From Myxococcales bacterium (GTDB lineage: Bacteria; Myxococcota_A; Polyangia; Fen-1088): a stretch of 64,000 bases of DNA. The translations under genes were made by a program, and so were the position numbers. Positions within the stretch are counted from its first letter, which is position 1; each line of letters starts with the position of its first letter. Location: positions 124,001 through 188,000 of the forward strand of contig JAGTJU010000007.1 in assembly GCA_022184915.1 (NCBI GenBank), read 5' to 3'. Below, in pieces: positions 54,837-63,994 of this stretch. The notes beneath the pieces were generated by a model. It was not told the DNA's origin. It ran no database searches and was given only the letters and a program-made list of their open reading frames with translations.

Positions 54837-56240
54837 ATGGCTGAAAAATTCGATCTCGTCGTCATCGGTGCCGGCCCTGGCGGCTACGTGGCCGCCCTCC
54901 GCGCGGCGCAGCTCGGTCTCAAGACCGCCTGCGTCGAGCGGGAGCGCGCCGGCGGCATCTGCTTGAACTGGGGCTGCATCCCCACCAAGGCTCTGCTCAA
55001 GTCAGCCGCGGCCATGCGGACGGTGAAACACGCAGGTGACTTCGGCATCAAGATCGGAGGCGAGATTACCTTCGACTGGACGCAGGTCATCAAGCGCAGC
55101 CGTGGGGTCTCCGACAAGCTTGCGGGGGGTGTCGAGCACCTCTTCCGCAAGTATGGTGTCGAGCACATCACGGGATCCGCCACGTTGACGGGCCGGGGCC
55201 GCATGGACGTGAAGACGGCCGGCGGCCTTCGCACCCTGGAGGCACCGCGGATCATCGTGGCCACGGGGGCACGCGCCCGCGCTCTGCCTGGCATCACGCC
55301 GGATGGCGAGCGCATCATCACCTACCGGGAAGCCATGGTGCTGCCTGAACGGCCCGATTCCGTGGTCGTCATCGGGGCCGGCGCGATTGGTTGCGAATTC
55401 GCCGACTTCTGGAATGCCTTCGGGGCCGAGGTGACCATCGTGGAAGCCGCACCTCGCATCGTGCCCGTGGAAGACGAGGAGGTGTCGGAAGCCCTCACCC
55501 GCGCCTTCAAGAAGAAGGGCATCAAGGTCAACGCGGGCTGCAAGGTCACTTCGGTGAAGGTGGAAGGCCAAAAGGTCACCACCACCTTCGAGGGTGCCAA
55601 CGGTAAGAGCCAAACCGTCGTGAGCGATCGGCTTTTGCTCGCGGCCGGTGTTCAGGCCAATACGGAAGGCATGGGGCTCGAAGGCATGGGCGTGCAGCTC
55701 GACCGGGGGTTCATCAAGGCCGACCGGAGCACCTACCAAACCACCAGCCCCGGCATCTATGCCATTGGGGACTGCGCGGGCCCGCCCATGCTCGCCCACA
55801 AGGCCTCTTCCGAGGCGATCGCATGCGTGGAGAAAATGGCTGGAGCGCATCACCCAGGTGTGAACTACGGGGCGATCCCCGGTTGCACCTACTGCGAACC
55901 CGAGATTGCCTCGATTGGCAAGACGGAAAAGCAGGCCCAAGACGCAGGGCTCGACATCGCCGTGGGCCGCTTTCCCTTTTCGGTCAACGGCAAGGCGCTC
56001 GGTGCGGGACACACGGACGGCTTCATCAAGGTCATCGTCGACAAGGGCGACCACAACCGCATCGTGGGCATGCACGCCATCGGAGCGGGTGTGACGGATC
56101 TCGTGGCGGAGATGTCCCTCGCGATCAATACAGAGGCCACGGCCCACGATATCCTCGCCACGGTACACCCCCACCCCACCCTCTCTGAGGTGGTGATGGA
56201 AGCGGTTGCCAGCGCGCTGGGCGAGTCGGTTCACATTTGA
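54837..56240 (+). CDS. lpdA: Dihydrolipoamide dehydrogenase (E3)
   Basis: 467-aa FAD enzyme that reoxidises dihydrolipoamide. It has the N-terminal FAD site GAGPGGYVAALRAAQLG, redox disulfide Cys42/Cys47 in GGICLNWGCIPTK, the NAD site VIGAGAIGCEFA and the second FAD motif IYAIGDCAGPPML. The catalytic His446 and Glu451 are in HPHPTLSE. All key residues are intact. 29 bp after the E2 gene. Confidence 0.97.
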   Translation: MAEKFDLVVIGAGPGGYVAALRAAQLGLKTACVERERAGGICLNWGCIPTKALLKSAAAMRTVKHAGDFGIKIGGEITFDWTQVIKRSRGVSDKLAGGVEHLFRKYGVEHITGSATLTGRGRMDVKTAGGLRTLEAPRIIVATGARARALPGITPDGERIITYREAMVLPERPDSVVVIGAGAIGCEFADFWNAFGAEVTIVEAAPRIVPVEDEEVSEALTRAFKKKGIKVNAGCKVTSVKVEGQKVTTTFEGANGKSQTVVSDRLLLAAGVQANTEGMGLEGMGVQLDRGFIKADRSTYQTTSPGIYAIGDCAGPPMLAHKASSEAIACVEKMAGAHHPGVNYGAIPGCTYCEPEIASIGKTEKQAQDAGLDIAVGRFPFSVNGKALGAGHTDGFIKVIVDKGDHNRIVGMHAIGAGVTDLVAEMSLAINTEATAHDILATVHPHPTLSEVVMEAVASALGESVHI

Positions 56241-56288
56241 GCCACGGTGTCGGCGCCGCGGAAGAGCGCGGCATGCGGGGAAGCACTC

Positions 56289-56549
56289 ATGTCATCTGAA
56301 CGGTTCTCGAACTCGGCCATTCTGAACGCCATCATCGCGCTCGACGGTGAGATCAGCCGCGAGCGCGACATGCTCGACGAGCGCGAACTCGACGAGGACG
56401 AGCAGGAAGCCGAGGAAGACTCGTTCGATGAGATGCAGGGCGCGTTCAGGGAATTCGTAGCGGCCTATCAACGGCGGCGTGCAGCGGATCCGTCGCTGCC
56501 CGCACTGCAAGACGTGCTCGGCACCGAGCCCGAGCTCGTGACCACGTAG
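56289..56549 (+). CDS. Small acidic protein at the end of the pdh cluster, unknown function
   Basis: 86 aa starting at ATG 56289. It is strongly acidic and helical (e.g. DERELDEDEQEAEEDSFDEMQ, residues about 29-49) and has no Cys, signal or membrane segment. It is 48 bp after the E3 gene on the same strand, so probably co-transcribed. A possible small binding partner or regulator. No family recognised. Confidence 0.6.
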   Translation: MSSERFSNSAILNAIIALDGEISRERDMLDERELDEDEQEAEEDSFDEMQGAFREFVAAYQRRRAADPSLPALQDVLGTEPELVTT

Positions 56550-56581
56550 GCAACACGGCTCGCCGGACCAAGGCATTTTCA

Positions 56582-56602
56582 AGAGAGGCTTCGGCCCTCT
56601 CT
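56582..56602. terminator. Hairpin with cUUCGg tetraloop between convergent genes
   Basis: Arms agagaggc and gccctctct close on a ttcg tetraloop with one bulge. It lies between the small acidic protein and the kinase gene. No long T run is seen, so terminator activity is only probable. Confidence 0.4.
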
Positions 56603-56606
56603 GTCG

Positions 56607-57962
56607 CTAAAAGCCGGGATCGGTGAACACCGCGGGGGCCCGCTCTGCAGGTCTGGTCGCGCGGGGACGAACGGGGGTGCGGGCGGGGCGTGACGAGCGC
56701 CGCGCATCGGAGGGAAGAGGGCTCTTCTCCTCCGGCGTCACCTCGACCGGGGCCGAAGTGGCTCGCGCGGGCGAGGCCGAAACAGGAAGGCTGGGCGTCG
56801 GGGCGGGTAGCAACGTGGCTGGGGCCCCGCGCGGGGGAGGCCTCGTCAGCGCCCAAGCCAGGGCGACAGCCCCCAACAATGTGACCCCCGCCCCGAAGAC
56901 CCACCAGAGCCGCGGGGGTCGTCGGGGGAGCGGCGTCGCGGGCGCAATGAGGCTCTGGGGCATGGTGGGGTCCATGTCCGTGGGAGGGATCAACGTGGCG
57001 AAGGGGATGTTTTCGTCAGTGGACGACAGGGGTTGACCGCCCGTCGCACAATTGAGGGTCGCCGGGATCTGCGGCTCCAGCAGCGCCAGCGCGAGCCGCA
57101 GCTCCTCGGCGTCCGCGGGACGCTGCGACTGCTGAGGTGCCATGGCCTTTTGCACGACCTCCGAAAGCGATGTGGGCACGTCGTCGCGCACATCGACGAG
57201 CGCAGGTGCCACTTGGGCGCCCACCACCGCCATGAGCAAGTCCACCACGTTTTGATCCGAGAAGGGCGGCTCACCTGCGATGGCCTTGTACAAGATCACA
57301 CCGATCGCATAGAGGTCCGTCCGGGCGTCGAGCTGGTCACGTTTGCCGCGCGCCTGCTCGGGTGCCATGTATAGCGGCGTCCCCACGGTCATGCCCGTCG
57401 CGGTCAGCTTGCTGATCTCGGGGCCCAAGAGACCTCCCTCGTCGGCCCGCGAGACGCCGAAATCGAGGATCTTCGGGAAGATCTCGCCGCCTTCCTCCAC
57501 CAAAAAGATGTTTTCGGGCTTGAGGTCGCGGTGAACGATGCCCGCGCGGTGCACCTCGTGAAGCCCAACGAGGGCCTGGCAGACGTAACGGATGAGGTCT
57601 CTGACCCGCAGCGCAGGCGCACGCGCCAGCCGGGCACCGAGCGTCTCCCCGTGCAGGTGCTCCATCACCATGTAGAGCAGCCCCGTGGGCGTATTGCCAA
57701 AATCAAAAATGCTCACGACGTAGCGGCTTTGCACCTGCGCGGCGATCCGAGCTTCCTGCAAAAAGCGAACGGCAGCACGCCCTTTGCTCTCGTTGCGCAG
57801 CACCTTGATCGCCACGGGGCGCCCAATCGTCTCGTGCACCCCCAACCAGACCTGGCCAGCTGCACCGTGACCGAGCAGGCGCTCCAGCTTGTAGCGCCCT
57901 CCCAACCGATCTCCCGGTTTCAAGGCCGCGACGGCGGCACTGTCACTCAGGGCAACTGCCAA
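56607..57962 (-). CDS. Eukaryotic-like Ser/Thr protein kinase, membrane-anchored
   Basis: 451 aa. The N-terminal kinase domain (about 24-290) has the nucleotide loop LGHGAAGQV, Lys53 in AIKVL, catalytic Asp146 in HRDLKPEN, the DFG loop (167-169) and APE (200-202), so it looks active. After a linker, one membrane helix (about 353-371; LWWVFGAGVTLLGAVALAWAL) is followed by a Pro/Ala/Arg-rich extracytoplasmic tail without PASTA or other recognised domains. Signalling partner unknown. It diverges from the TonB-like gene across about 275 bp. Confidence 0.95.
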   Translation of the reverse strand: MAVALSDSAAVAALKPGDRLGGRYKLERLLGHGAAGQVWLGVHETIGRPVAIKVLRNESKGRAAVRFLQEARIAAQVQSRYVVSIFDFGNTPTGLLYMVMEHLHGETLGARLARAPALRVRDLIRYVCQALVGLHEVHRAGIVHRDLKPENIFLVEEGGEIFPKILDFGVSRADEGGLLGPEISKLTATGMTVGTPLYMAPEQARGKRDQLDARTDLYAIGVILYKAIAGEPPFSDQNVVDLLMAVVGAQVAPALVDVRDDVPTSLSEVVQKAMAPQQSQRPADAEELRLALALLEPQIPATLNCATGGQPLSSTDENIPFATLIPPTDMDPTMPQSLIAPATPLPRRPPRLWWVFGAGVTLLGAVALAWALTRPPPRGAPATLLPAPTPSLPVSASPARATSAPVEVTPEEKSPLPSDARRSSRPARTPVRPRATRPAERAPAVFTDPGF

Positions 57963-58047
57963 GGAAGTGAACCCACCCTAGCCTGCAATCGGCAGAATGC
58001 GACCCGCCTTGAAGGCCGAAGCAGCCCACGGCCCCCGACGAACTGTC

Positions 58048-58069
58048 ATGATTTCATCAATGATTTCAT
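58048..58069 (+). repeat. Two direct repeats of atgatttcat, possible operator
   Basis: Two identical 10-bp units (58048-58057 and 58060-58069) with a 2-bp spacer, hence a 12-bp period, lie in the AT-richer divergent region between the kinase and TonB-like genes. Such repeats are often bound by regulators. No regulator is identified. Confidence 0.35.
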
Positions 58070-58237
58070 GTCTTTGCAACATGAAGGCGTCCTCGCACCT
58101 TCGCCCTCGTCGCTTTTTATTCGTGAGCAAGCCTTCGAATGGTACGGGGGCATGTTTGAGAGCGAAAACAACACTCGACGAGCAAGGCCAAGCAATTGCT
58201 GGTTTTTTGGATAGGCTTTCGCTCGGCACCCTCAAGC

Positions 58238-60214
58238 GTGACGCGTAAGTTCATACCGCAGCCCCGATCGTCGTCCCATCTGGGGAAGGGCCTCTTTTAT
58301 GCGTTGCTGCTTCACCTGAGCAGCGTCGGCCCTCTGGTGGCGTTGGCGCTGGTGTGGGGGGCACGAGAAGCCGCAGAACGTGAGGCGCAGGTCGACGTGT
58401 CGTGGGAGACGATCGACCCGGCAACGCTGCCCCAGGATCTGCCACCTTTGGCTCCCGAACCCCCGCCGCCCGCGCCCCGTGAGCTCCGCAAGGTCCCGCG
58501 CGACGAAGTGGCCAAGGTGGAACCCGAGGCCCCCCCAAAGCCCCCGGAGCCCGAGACGCCCCCGCAACCCGAGCCGCCTCCGCCCCCCGAGCCAGAAGCC
58601 CCGCGGCCTCCCCAGGAGCGGTACCACCAAAAGGTGGTCGAGCTCGATCCCGACAACGAAGCGCCCCCGCCCGACCAGGCGGACTACCTCGCCAACAAAA
58701 ACAGCCGCACGGACAAGGAGACCCGGGCGCAAGACACGAACCTCGAAAAAGAGCGACGGGGAGAGCAGACGTCATCACCCTCCACACAAAAGGCGGACCG
58801 CCCCGGCGATGACAAGGACGAAATCGCGCAGCTCGAAGAGACACCCTCGAAAACGGGACGTCGCGCGCCTGCGGTCACGCCCAGAGCCGAGCCCCAGGCG
58901 GCGGCCTCAGCCCATGGCAACAAGCCCTCTGTGCTCTCGATGCGCAGCAACACACCGCGCACCCACATGATCACGCCCGAGACGGTCAACCCAAACCTAC
59001 CGCTCACGGCAGAGGGCGACCTGCCGATGCCGAACAAGTCGTTGAAAAGCCTGGACGACCTGGAGGGTTCACTGGGTCCCCGCGTGGATCCGCGCCTCAG
59101 ACTGTCGGCGCAGGACTACGAATACCTCTTTGGCGAGCATGACGACGCCGCCCGGGCCCTTGCCGACAAGCAGCGTTCCACCCACAAGGGTCGCTTCACG
59201 CAGCGGCTCGAGCAAGGGCGAGCGGCACTCGAGAACTTCATTCCCGAAGTTCAACCTGGCAACCAGACGGCGCTGAACGCACGCGCCGCGCCTTTCGCCG
59301 CGTTCATCGCGGCCATGCACAGAACCATCCACCAGCTGTGGGGCTGGGGTTTTCTCGATGATCTTGCAGGCCGCCCTCACACGGATCCCCTCAACAACCC
59401 AAACCTCCTGACGAAGCTGGAGATCGTGCTCGGACCCGATGGCACCATCGACAACGTCAAAGTGATTCGGACCTCGGGGCTTTCGATGTTCGACGTCGCG
59501 GCGGTCGACGTGGTTCACAGCGCGGGGCCCTACCCGGAGCCCCCCCGCGAGATCCACTCGAAGAACGGCAAGGTGTATTTGCACTGGACCTTTCACCGGG
59601 ACGAGCGGCAATGCGCGACGTTCGGGGCCGAGCCTTACATCATCGATAATCCGCCTGCGGGCAGCGACCAGGTGGGGCTCGCGAACGTGCAACCCCGTGC
59701 CGCTGCGACGCGCGCCTCGCTCGAGAGGCTTTCGCGAGACCCCGTGCCTCGCGCCCGGGCCAGGCAAGAAGAGGGCTCTTCTGCCGCGCACACCCACTCT
59801 TTCGCCCACGAAGAACCCCCGCGGGGCGGGGCCGATTCAGGGCGCGCCGCCGATCCTCTCGCCCGCCAAACGGCGGAAGCGTTCTTTCAGGCGCTGGTGC
59901 GCGGAGACGTGCGGCAGATGGTCAAACAAGCCCGTTTCCCGTTCCAGAATCTTTCAGGGGCCGCCACCCCTTCCGCCAGCGTGCTGCAGAACCAGCTCGG
60001 AACCCTCGTCGACGAGATCCCCACGCCGCGAAAACTCCGGGGCGTCAGCCTGCACACGGGAGGGGGCCTGCGCAGTGCGGGGGTTCGCCCCCCGGAGGCC
60101 TTTGCGACCAACCCCAGCACACTCTTCGCCGTAGGCGTCGTGAGCGGAGAGACCTTGATTGCCGCACTCACGCCGGACGCAGGCGCCTGGAAGGTGGCGG
60201 GGCTTTTCCGCTGA
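58238..60214 (+). CDS. TonB-like energy-transducing protein with additional C-terminal domain
   Basis: 658 aa. GTG 58238 is favoured because the membrane anchor follows it directly (a TTG at 58196 is an alternative). One N-terminal helix (about 19-41) leads to a long Pro/Glu/Lys-rich rigid region (50-250). A TonB C-terminal-like domain (about 390-450) has ILGPDGTIDNVKVIRTSG-like strands and AVDVVHSAGPYPEPP. Another region follows (about 540-658), with AEAFFQALVRGDVRQMV, resembling NTF2-like folds. TonB_C normally ends the protein, so this tail is unusual. It may work with an ExbB/ExbD system such as the one at 25913. Confidence 0.85.
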   Translation: MTRKFIPQPRSSSHLGKGLFYALLLHLSSVGPLVALALVWGAREAAEREAQVDVSWETIDPATLPQDLPPLAPEPPPPAPRELRKVPRDEVAKVEPEAPPKPPEPETPPQPEPPPPPEPEAPRPPQERYHQKVVELDPDNEAPPPDQADYLANKNSRTDKETRAQDTNLEKERRGEQTSSPSTQKADRPGDDKDEIAQLEETPSKTGRRAPAVTPRAEPQAAASAHGNKPSVLSMRSNTPRTHMITPETVNPNLPLTAEGDLPMPNKSLKSLDDLEGSLGPRVDPRLRLSAQDYEYLFGEHDDAARALADKQRSTHKGRFTQRLEQGRAALENFIPEVQPGNQTALNARAAPFAAFIAAMHRTIHQLWGWGFLDDLAGRPHTDPLNNPNLLTKLEIVLGPDGTIDNVKVIRTSGLSMFDVAAVDVVHSAGPYPEPPREIHSKNGKVYLHWTFHRDERQCATFGAEPYIIDNPPAGSDQVGLANVQPRAAATRASLERLSRDPVPRARARQEEGSSAAHTHSFAHEEPPRGGADSGRAADPLARQTAEAFFQALVRGDVRQMVKQARFPFQNLSGAATPSASVLQNQLGTLVDEIPTPRKLRGVSLHTGGGLRSAGVRPPEAFATNPSTLFAVGVVSGETLIAALTPDAGAWKVAGLFR

Positions 60215-60216
60215 GC

Positions 60217-60777
60217 TCAGCGCAGTTCGTAGTCGCGCAGGTGTCCGAGGTTGAGGTAGTTCACGGTGAAGTGAGCCACCACCGGACCGGTAAGGTCCCC
60301 CGACCACACGAAGAGCTGGCCGAACACGAGCCCCGCCACGAAGGACGAGAGCGTCCAGGGCAAGTAGCGCAGGCGGGGTCCGATGTGCAACAACGCAAAG
60401 ACCAGACTGGACACCACGATGCCCGTCGCGGGGAGCAAGGCACCTCGAAAGAAGATCTCCTCACCGAACGATGAGGCCCCCGCAAGTACCACCACCTCGG
60501 ACTGGGGCAGCGGGCCCAAGCGCGCACGGAGGTCACGGTGCAGGGAACGCGCCCATTCGAAGCGATGAACCGCCAGGCGAGAGAGGAAGACGAATCCCAG
60601 CCCCACCACCAGACCGGTCAAAGTGCCCAGGAGCAGTTGCGGGTCCTGTCGTCCCGGGAACCGCCATACGTTGGGATGCCCTGCCAGCGCCGCCCACACG
60701 AACCCCGCGGCCCCGAGCCCCGCGTAGAGCGTCAGAACCAGAGCGGCGCGAGACCACTTCGAGGCAGGAGCCGGCAT
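60217..60777 (-). CDS. CPBP-family intramembrane metalloprotease
   Basis: 186 aa with several membrane segments. The CAAX/Abi signatures are complete: Glu106-Glu107 and Arg111 (FGEEIFFRG), His131 in FALLHIG and His169/Asn173 in AHFTVNYLNL. Members cleave membrane proteins or peptides, including prenylated or bacteriocin-related ones. Substrate unknown. Overlap-free and convergent with the TonB-like gene (2 bp). Confidence 0.92.
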   Translation of the reverse strand: MPAPASKWSRAALVLTLYAGLGAAGFVWAALAGHPNVWRFPGRQDPQLLLGTLTGLVVGLGFVFLSRLAVHRFEWARSLHRDLRARLGPLPQSEVVVLAGASSFGEEIFFRGALLPATGIVVSSLVFALLHIGPRLRYLPWTLSSFVAGLVFGQLFVWSGDLTGPVVAHFTVNYLNLGHLRDYELR

Positions 60778-60860
60778 GCACGTTCAAGCGTACCCGAGTA
60801 CGGCGGCCCGCGCCGCATGAGGTCGAAAAGACCAGCGGCAGCGGAGGCTTCCATGCCTTG

Positions 60861-61430
60861 CTAGCGGCCCGGGGGCCATCGTGGCCCCGCCACGTAGCGG
60901 GCACCCCGGCGCTGACCCCGCCGAACGAGTGCGCGTTCGCCGACGAGGTCTTTGAGCCGCAACGTGGCCTGCAAGGGGGTGAGGCCAAACGCCTCGCGGA
61001 CATCTTCGTTGGTGATGAATCCGCGGGAACTGACGAGGGCCTCGAGACGTTCCTGACCGTGAGCGGGGATCGCGGAAGAGCGGCCCCTGCGCGCGCGTCC
61101 CTCAGGCTCGCGCTCGTGCAGCCTCCCTGACCTGTCATTCGAGTTGAAGGGCGCCGAAAAGCCGGGAGGCAACGATAAAAACGGGATGGGCAGATCGTTT
61201 TTGCCGGACGCCTCTGCCATCAGTCTGTTCAGCGCAGCGGCGCACTCGACGATGCCGCGCATCCGTGACTGAGCGTCGAGAAGCACATCGAACGCGGCCG
61301 CCGTGGCGTCGGCAGCTTCGGCTTGACGCACGGACGAGTCAGACAACCCCGAGGCCCGTGAAGGCGGCTCACCGGAGGGGTGGAGCGGGAGGACGGCTCT
61401 GTCTTCGGGGGAAGGCTTGCGTGGGGGCAT
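60861..61430 (-). CDS. Protein with C-terminal winged helix, N-terminal disordered part
   Basis: 189 aa from ATG 61430. The N-terminal half is Pro/Arg/Ser-rich and probably disordered. A helical middle part with AAAFDVLLDAQSRMRGIVECAAALNRLM precedes a DeoR/MarR-like winged helix (about 130-185; LEALVSSRGFITNEDVREAFGLTPLQATLRLKDLVGERALV, shown in part). Probably a DNA-binding protein. Its targets are unknown. Confidence 0.65.
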   Translation of the reverse strand: MPPRKPSPEDRAVLPLHPSGEPPSRASGLSDSSVRQAEAADATAAAFDVLLDAQSRMRGIVECAAALNRLMAEASGKNDLPIPFLSLPPGFSAPFNSNDRSGRLHEREPEGRARRGRSSAIPAHGQERLEALVSSRGFITNEDVREAFGLTPLQATLRLKDLVGERALVRRGQRRGARYVAGPRWPPGR

Positions 61431-61495
61431 GACAGCACTCTCTCCATCGAGAATGCCACAGCCGCCGCGCTGATGGTCAGGCAAACCCGCTCCCC

Positions 61496-62368
61496 TTAGC
61501 GAGGCGCCGGACGTACCTCCAGCACGATGAGGGGTAGATGGTCTGTCCCCCGGAGCACGGGACGGAGCGGCGTTTGCCGCGGCAGGCTCTCGTTTTCCCA
61601 ATCACAACGAGAGTCCTTGTAGGCAAAGACGCTGACCTCATCGCCGGGAAACACGGCCCACATGCCGCCCACACAGCCATGGCGACGAATCGCCAGCACG
61701 GGTGCGAGCTTGGCAAGGCGGCCGCGCAGCGACTGAGGCGCCCCGCCTTCGATGGCGCCCCCCCCAGTCCCATCGGGCAACAAGGTCGCGTACGCCACCT
61801 CCACGATGACCCTGCCACCCCGCGGATCGGCCAGCACGAAATCGATGCCCGTCTCGCACACGAGCGAGCACGTCTGCAGCATCGGATCGCTCTCGGCGTG
61901 CAGTCCGGAGAACTCCATGCGACGGAAGACGGAGCCATCGGTGTCACCAGCCGCCCGGGCGGGCTGGGTAGGTCCCCGGACCCATCCCGTGACGATCACG
62001 GGTTCACCATCAGGCACCGAGACCAGATCGGACACCGAGACCCGACGGGGGCGGGCTTCGGCCAGACGGCGCCTCACCGAGCGGCGTCGCATCATCCCCA
62101 AGGCCCAGGGCAGCGCCCGACGCCCGCCCAACAAAAAGCCCAACATGCTCACGGTGGACAGCATGAGCCAGATCCACGAGGGGGCTGGCATCGGAGGCTG
62201 AACACCCGAAAGCACACCGAGCACCAAGCTCCCCCCGGTAAACGCGCTGGCAACGCACAGCAAACGAAGGCTGGTTGCGAACCGCTCGAGCACGCGCATA
62301 TGTCCCGCCTGCAGGAGATCCCCTCGCGCTTCGTAAAGCGGTTGAATTCGTCCGAGCTGTGCCACCAT
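61496..62368 (-). CDS. Membrane protein with C-terminal beta-rich domain, function unknown
   Basis: 290 aa. The ATG at 62368 has gggagg just upstream. After an N-terminal helix (RIQPLYEARGDLLQAGHMRVLERF) two hydrophobic segments follow (about 35-75, FTGGSLVLGVLSG and LMLSTVSMLGFLLGG). The larger C-terminal domain has strands such as EPVIVTGWVRG, SLVCETGIDFVLAD, RVIVEVAYATLL and LPLIVLEV. This order resembles GIDE-type membrane proteins, but the match is weak. No catalytic residues are identified. Confidence 0.6.
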   Translation of the reverse strand: MVAQLGRIQPLYEARGDLLQAGHMRVLERFATSLRLLCVASAFTGGSLVLGVLSGVQPPMPAPSWIWLMLSTVSMLGFLLGGRRALPWALGMMRRRSVRRRLAEARPRRVSVSDLVSVPDGEPVIVTGWVRGPTQPARAAGDTDGSVFRRMEFSGLHAESDPMLQTCSLVCETGIDFVLADPRGGRVIVEVAYATLLPDGTGGGAIEGGAPQSLRGRLAKLAPVLAIRRHGCVGGMWAVFPGDEVSVFAYKDSRCDWENESLPRQTPLRPVLRGTDHLPLIVLEVRPAPR

Positions 62369-62863
62369 CGCCTCCCTTCGCGAGGGCCGTGCAACCCGAC
62401 GATCGTCCGCAGTGCCAGGTGCTGGCATCGGGGAAGCCAGGAAGACCCAAGGCCTCTCAGCTTCCCCGATGCCCCCCTCGACAGGCCACCGCACTTCGTC
62501 TTGGCCTGCCGCTTCCGTCGCCCCCCTACACCTGGTGGCCGTTTCGTCCCCTCGACGCCCCACCTCGACCCGCTCCCCATCCCACCACCGCCACGACGCC
62601 CCTCACCTCACGCTCCAGGCTCCACCCACCTCACGCGCCCCGCCCAAGCCCTTGTTCCTCGACGAAAACCGGCCGCCCCATCCCCCAACACCTTGTCCGC
62701 CCCGTCGCCCTCGCCCAACCCTCGAACGGGAACTATTCAAGGCGGATGCCAAGGCCTCTGGCCCTGATACCCCAAGAAGGAAACGGTGCTGGGAGACCGC
62801 CTCGCGGCTCCCCCGTGACCTCCGTTCCCTGGCCGGTTACCGACACGGATCTCGGGCCGCTCT
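62369..62863. other. Long gene-free stretch, C-rich on the plus strand
   Basis: About 495 bp. I find no convincing gene. The open frames are compositional. The plus strand is strongly C-rich from about 62500 to 62700 and contains a run pattern CCCC-CCCC-CCC-CCCC-CCC (62548-62583) with short loops, i.e. a possible minus-strand G-quadruplex upstream of the minus-strand gene at 62368. Confidence 0.5.
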
Positions 62864-63994
62864 TCAGCTCGCGATCCGCTCGCGTTTGGCCTCGAGGCCC
62901 ACGAGTCGCACGAGCTCACGATGGAGACGCCCCACCCGCTCGACCTGCCCCTTGGCGGGGAACCGCTCGTAGAAGCCCTCAGCCCTGAAGGCCCGCACCT
63001 CGCCCGCCCAGGGGGCCAGGCGGCGCTCCCACCGCTTGAGGCGGCCTTCGGCGGGCTCTGCATCGACGCGGCTCAAATCCGCGCACACGCGCAACATGGC
63101 TTTCAGCGTGACGGGCTTCGTCACCATGTACTGAGGATGGCCCCAGGCCTCTCCCCAAACTTTCTCCGCCGCCTTGAGGAAATCACGAATTTGCTCGTAG
63201 ACCTTCGTGGCTTCGGCGCCCGGACGGCCGCGCTTCTCGATCGTCTTCCACACGGCGCTCGACCATCGGAGCACCTCGTTGAACAACTCGGCCTGCAAGA
63301 TCCATTTTTCCTGGCGGCTGCGGCCGCCCAGCCGGTTGATGCGGTATCGCAAGGGGCTATCGGCCTGCGCGTAGAGCAGCTCGACCACCCGCGCTGCGAA
63401 CTTTTTGTCGGGCGCCGCCCACGACACGCGCTCGTACAGGTCGACCAGATGGCTTTTGTTGATGCGGGTCGGCGTGGAGTTGATGATGACGAACATCTCC
63501 GAAGCGAAGTCTTCGCTCTTTCCATCGAAGATGATGCAAGGCACGTGGAGCGTGCGGGCGTCTTCTGGATGCTCCTTCAGGTAGAAGTGCAACGCGGCCA
63601 GTCTGTGTTGCCCGTCGATGATGAGGTACTTTCCGCGAGGCGTGTCGAGATTGCCGACGTTGTCGAACTTGCCGACCGGATCGAAGCCCAGCGTTTCGGC
63701 GGTGAACAGCAAAACCGTGCCCGGGATGGGTGGCTGCGTGACGGCGGTTTCGTAGAAATTCTTGATCGCGGAGACCTTTTGTTTCGAGAGCTCCCGCTGA
63801 AACGCGCCGTCGCTGCGTTCGATGCGCGAGATGAACTGGGCAACGTCGTCACCGGGTGACACCTCTTCCGCGTTGATCTTTTCACCGTCGGCATAAAACC
63901 GGCTGATGAACCTCACCTTCGCCAGCAGATCCTCGGGCGGATACGCAACGAAGTAAAAAACACCGTCTTTTTGCCTTACCTGCGTCGCCAGCAC
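62864..63994 (-). CDS. DGQHR-domain protein (DndB-like), start possibly outside the window
   Basis: 376 aa to the GTG at 63994. The frame stays open to the window end, so the true start may lie further. The signature IIDGQHRLAAL (about residue 125-135) and the downstream INSTPTRINKSHLVDLYERV are hallmarks of the DGQHR family, which includes DndB, a repressor/component of DNA phosphorothioation systems, and related proteins of unknown role. Neighbours inside the window give no other dnd gene. It may belong to a defence or DNA-modification locus that continues to the right. Confidence 0.85.
   Translation of the reverse strand: MLATQVRQKDGVFYFVAYPPEDLLAKVRFISRFYADGEKINAEEVSPGDDVAQFISRIERSDGAFQRELSKQKVSAIKNFYETAVTQPPIPGTVLLFTAETLGFDPVGKFDNVGNLDTPRGKYLIIDGQHRLAALHFYLKEHPEDARTLHVPCIIFDGKSEDFASEMFVIINSTPTRINKSHLVDLYERVSWAAPDKKFAARVVELLYAQADSPLRYRINRLGGRSRQEKWILQAELFNEVLRWSSAVWKTIEKRGRPGAEATKVYEQIRDFLKAAEKVWGEAWGHPQYMVTKPVTLKAMLRVCADLSRVDAEPAEGRLKRWERRLAPWAGEVRAFRAEGFYERFPAKGQVERVGRLHRELVRLVGLEAKRERIAS

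Noticed and set aside
62412-62972. Plus-strand frames in the C-rich stretch before the DGQHR gene
   Set aside because: Pro/Arg/Ser/Thr-rich translations caused by base composition. No start signals or domains.
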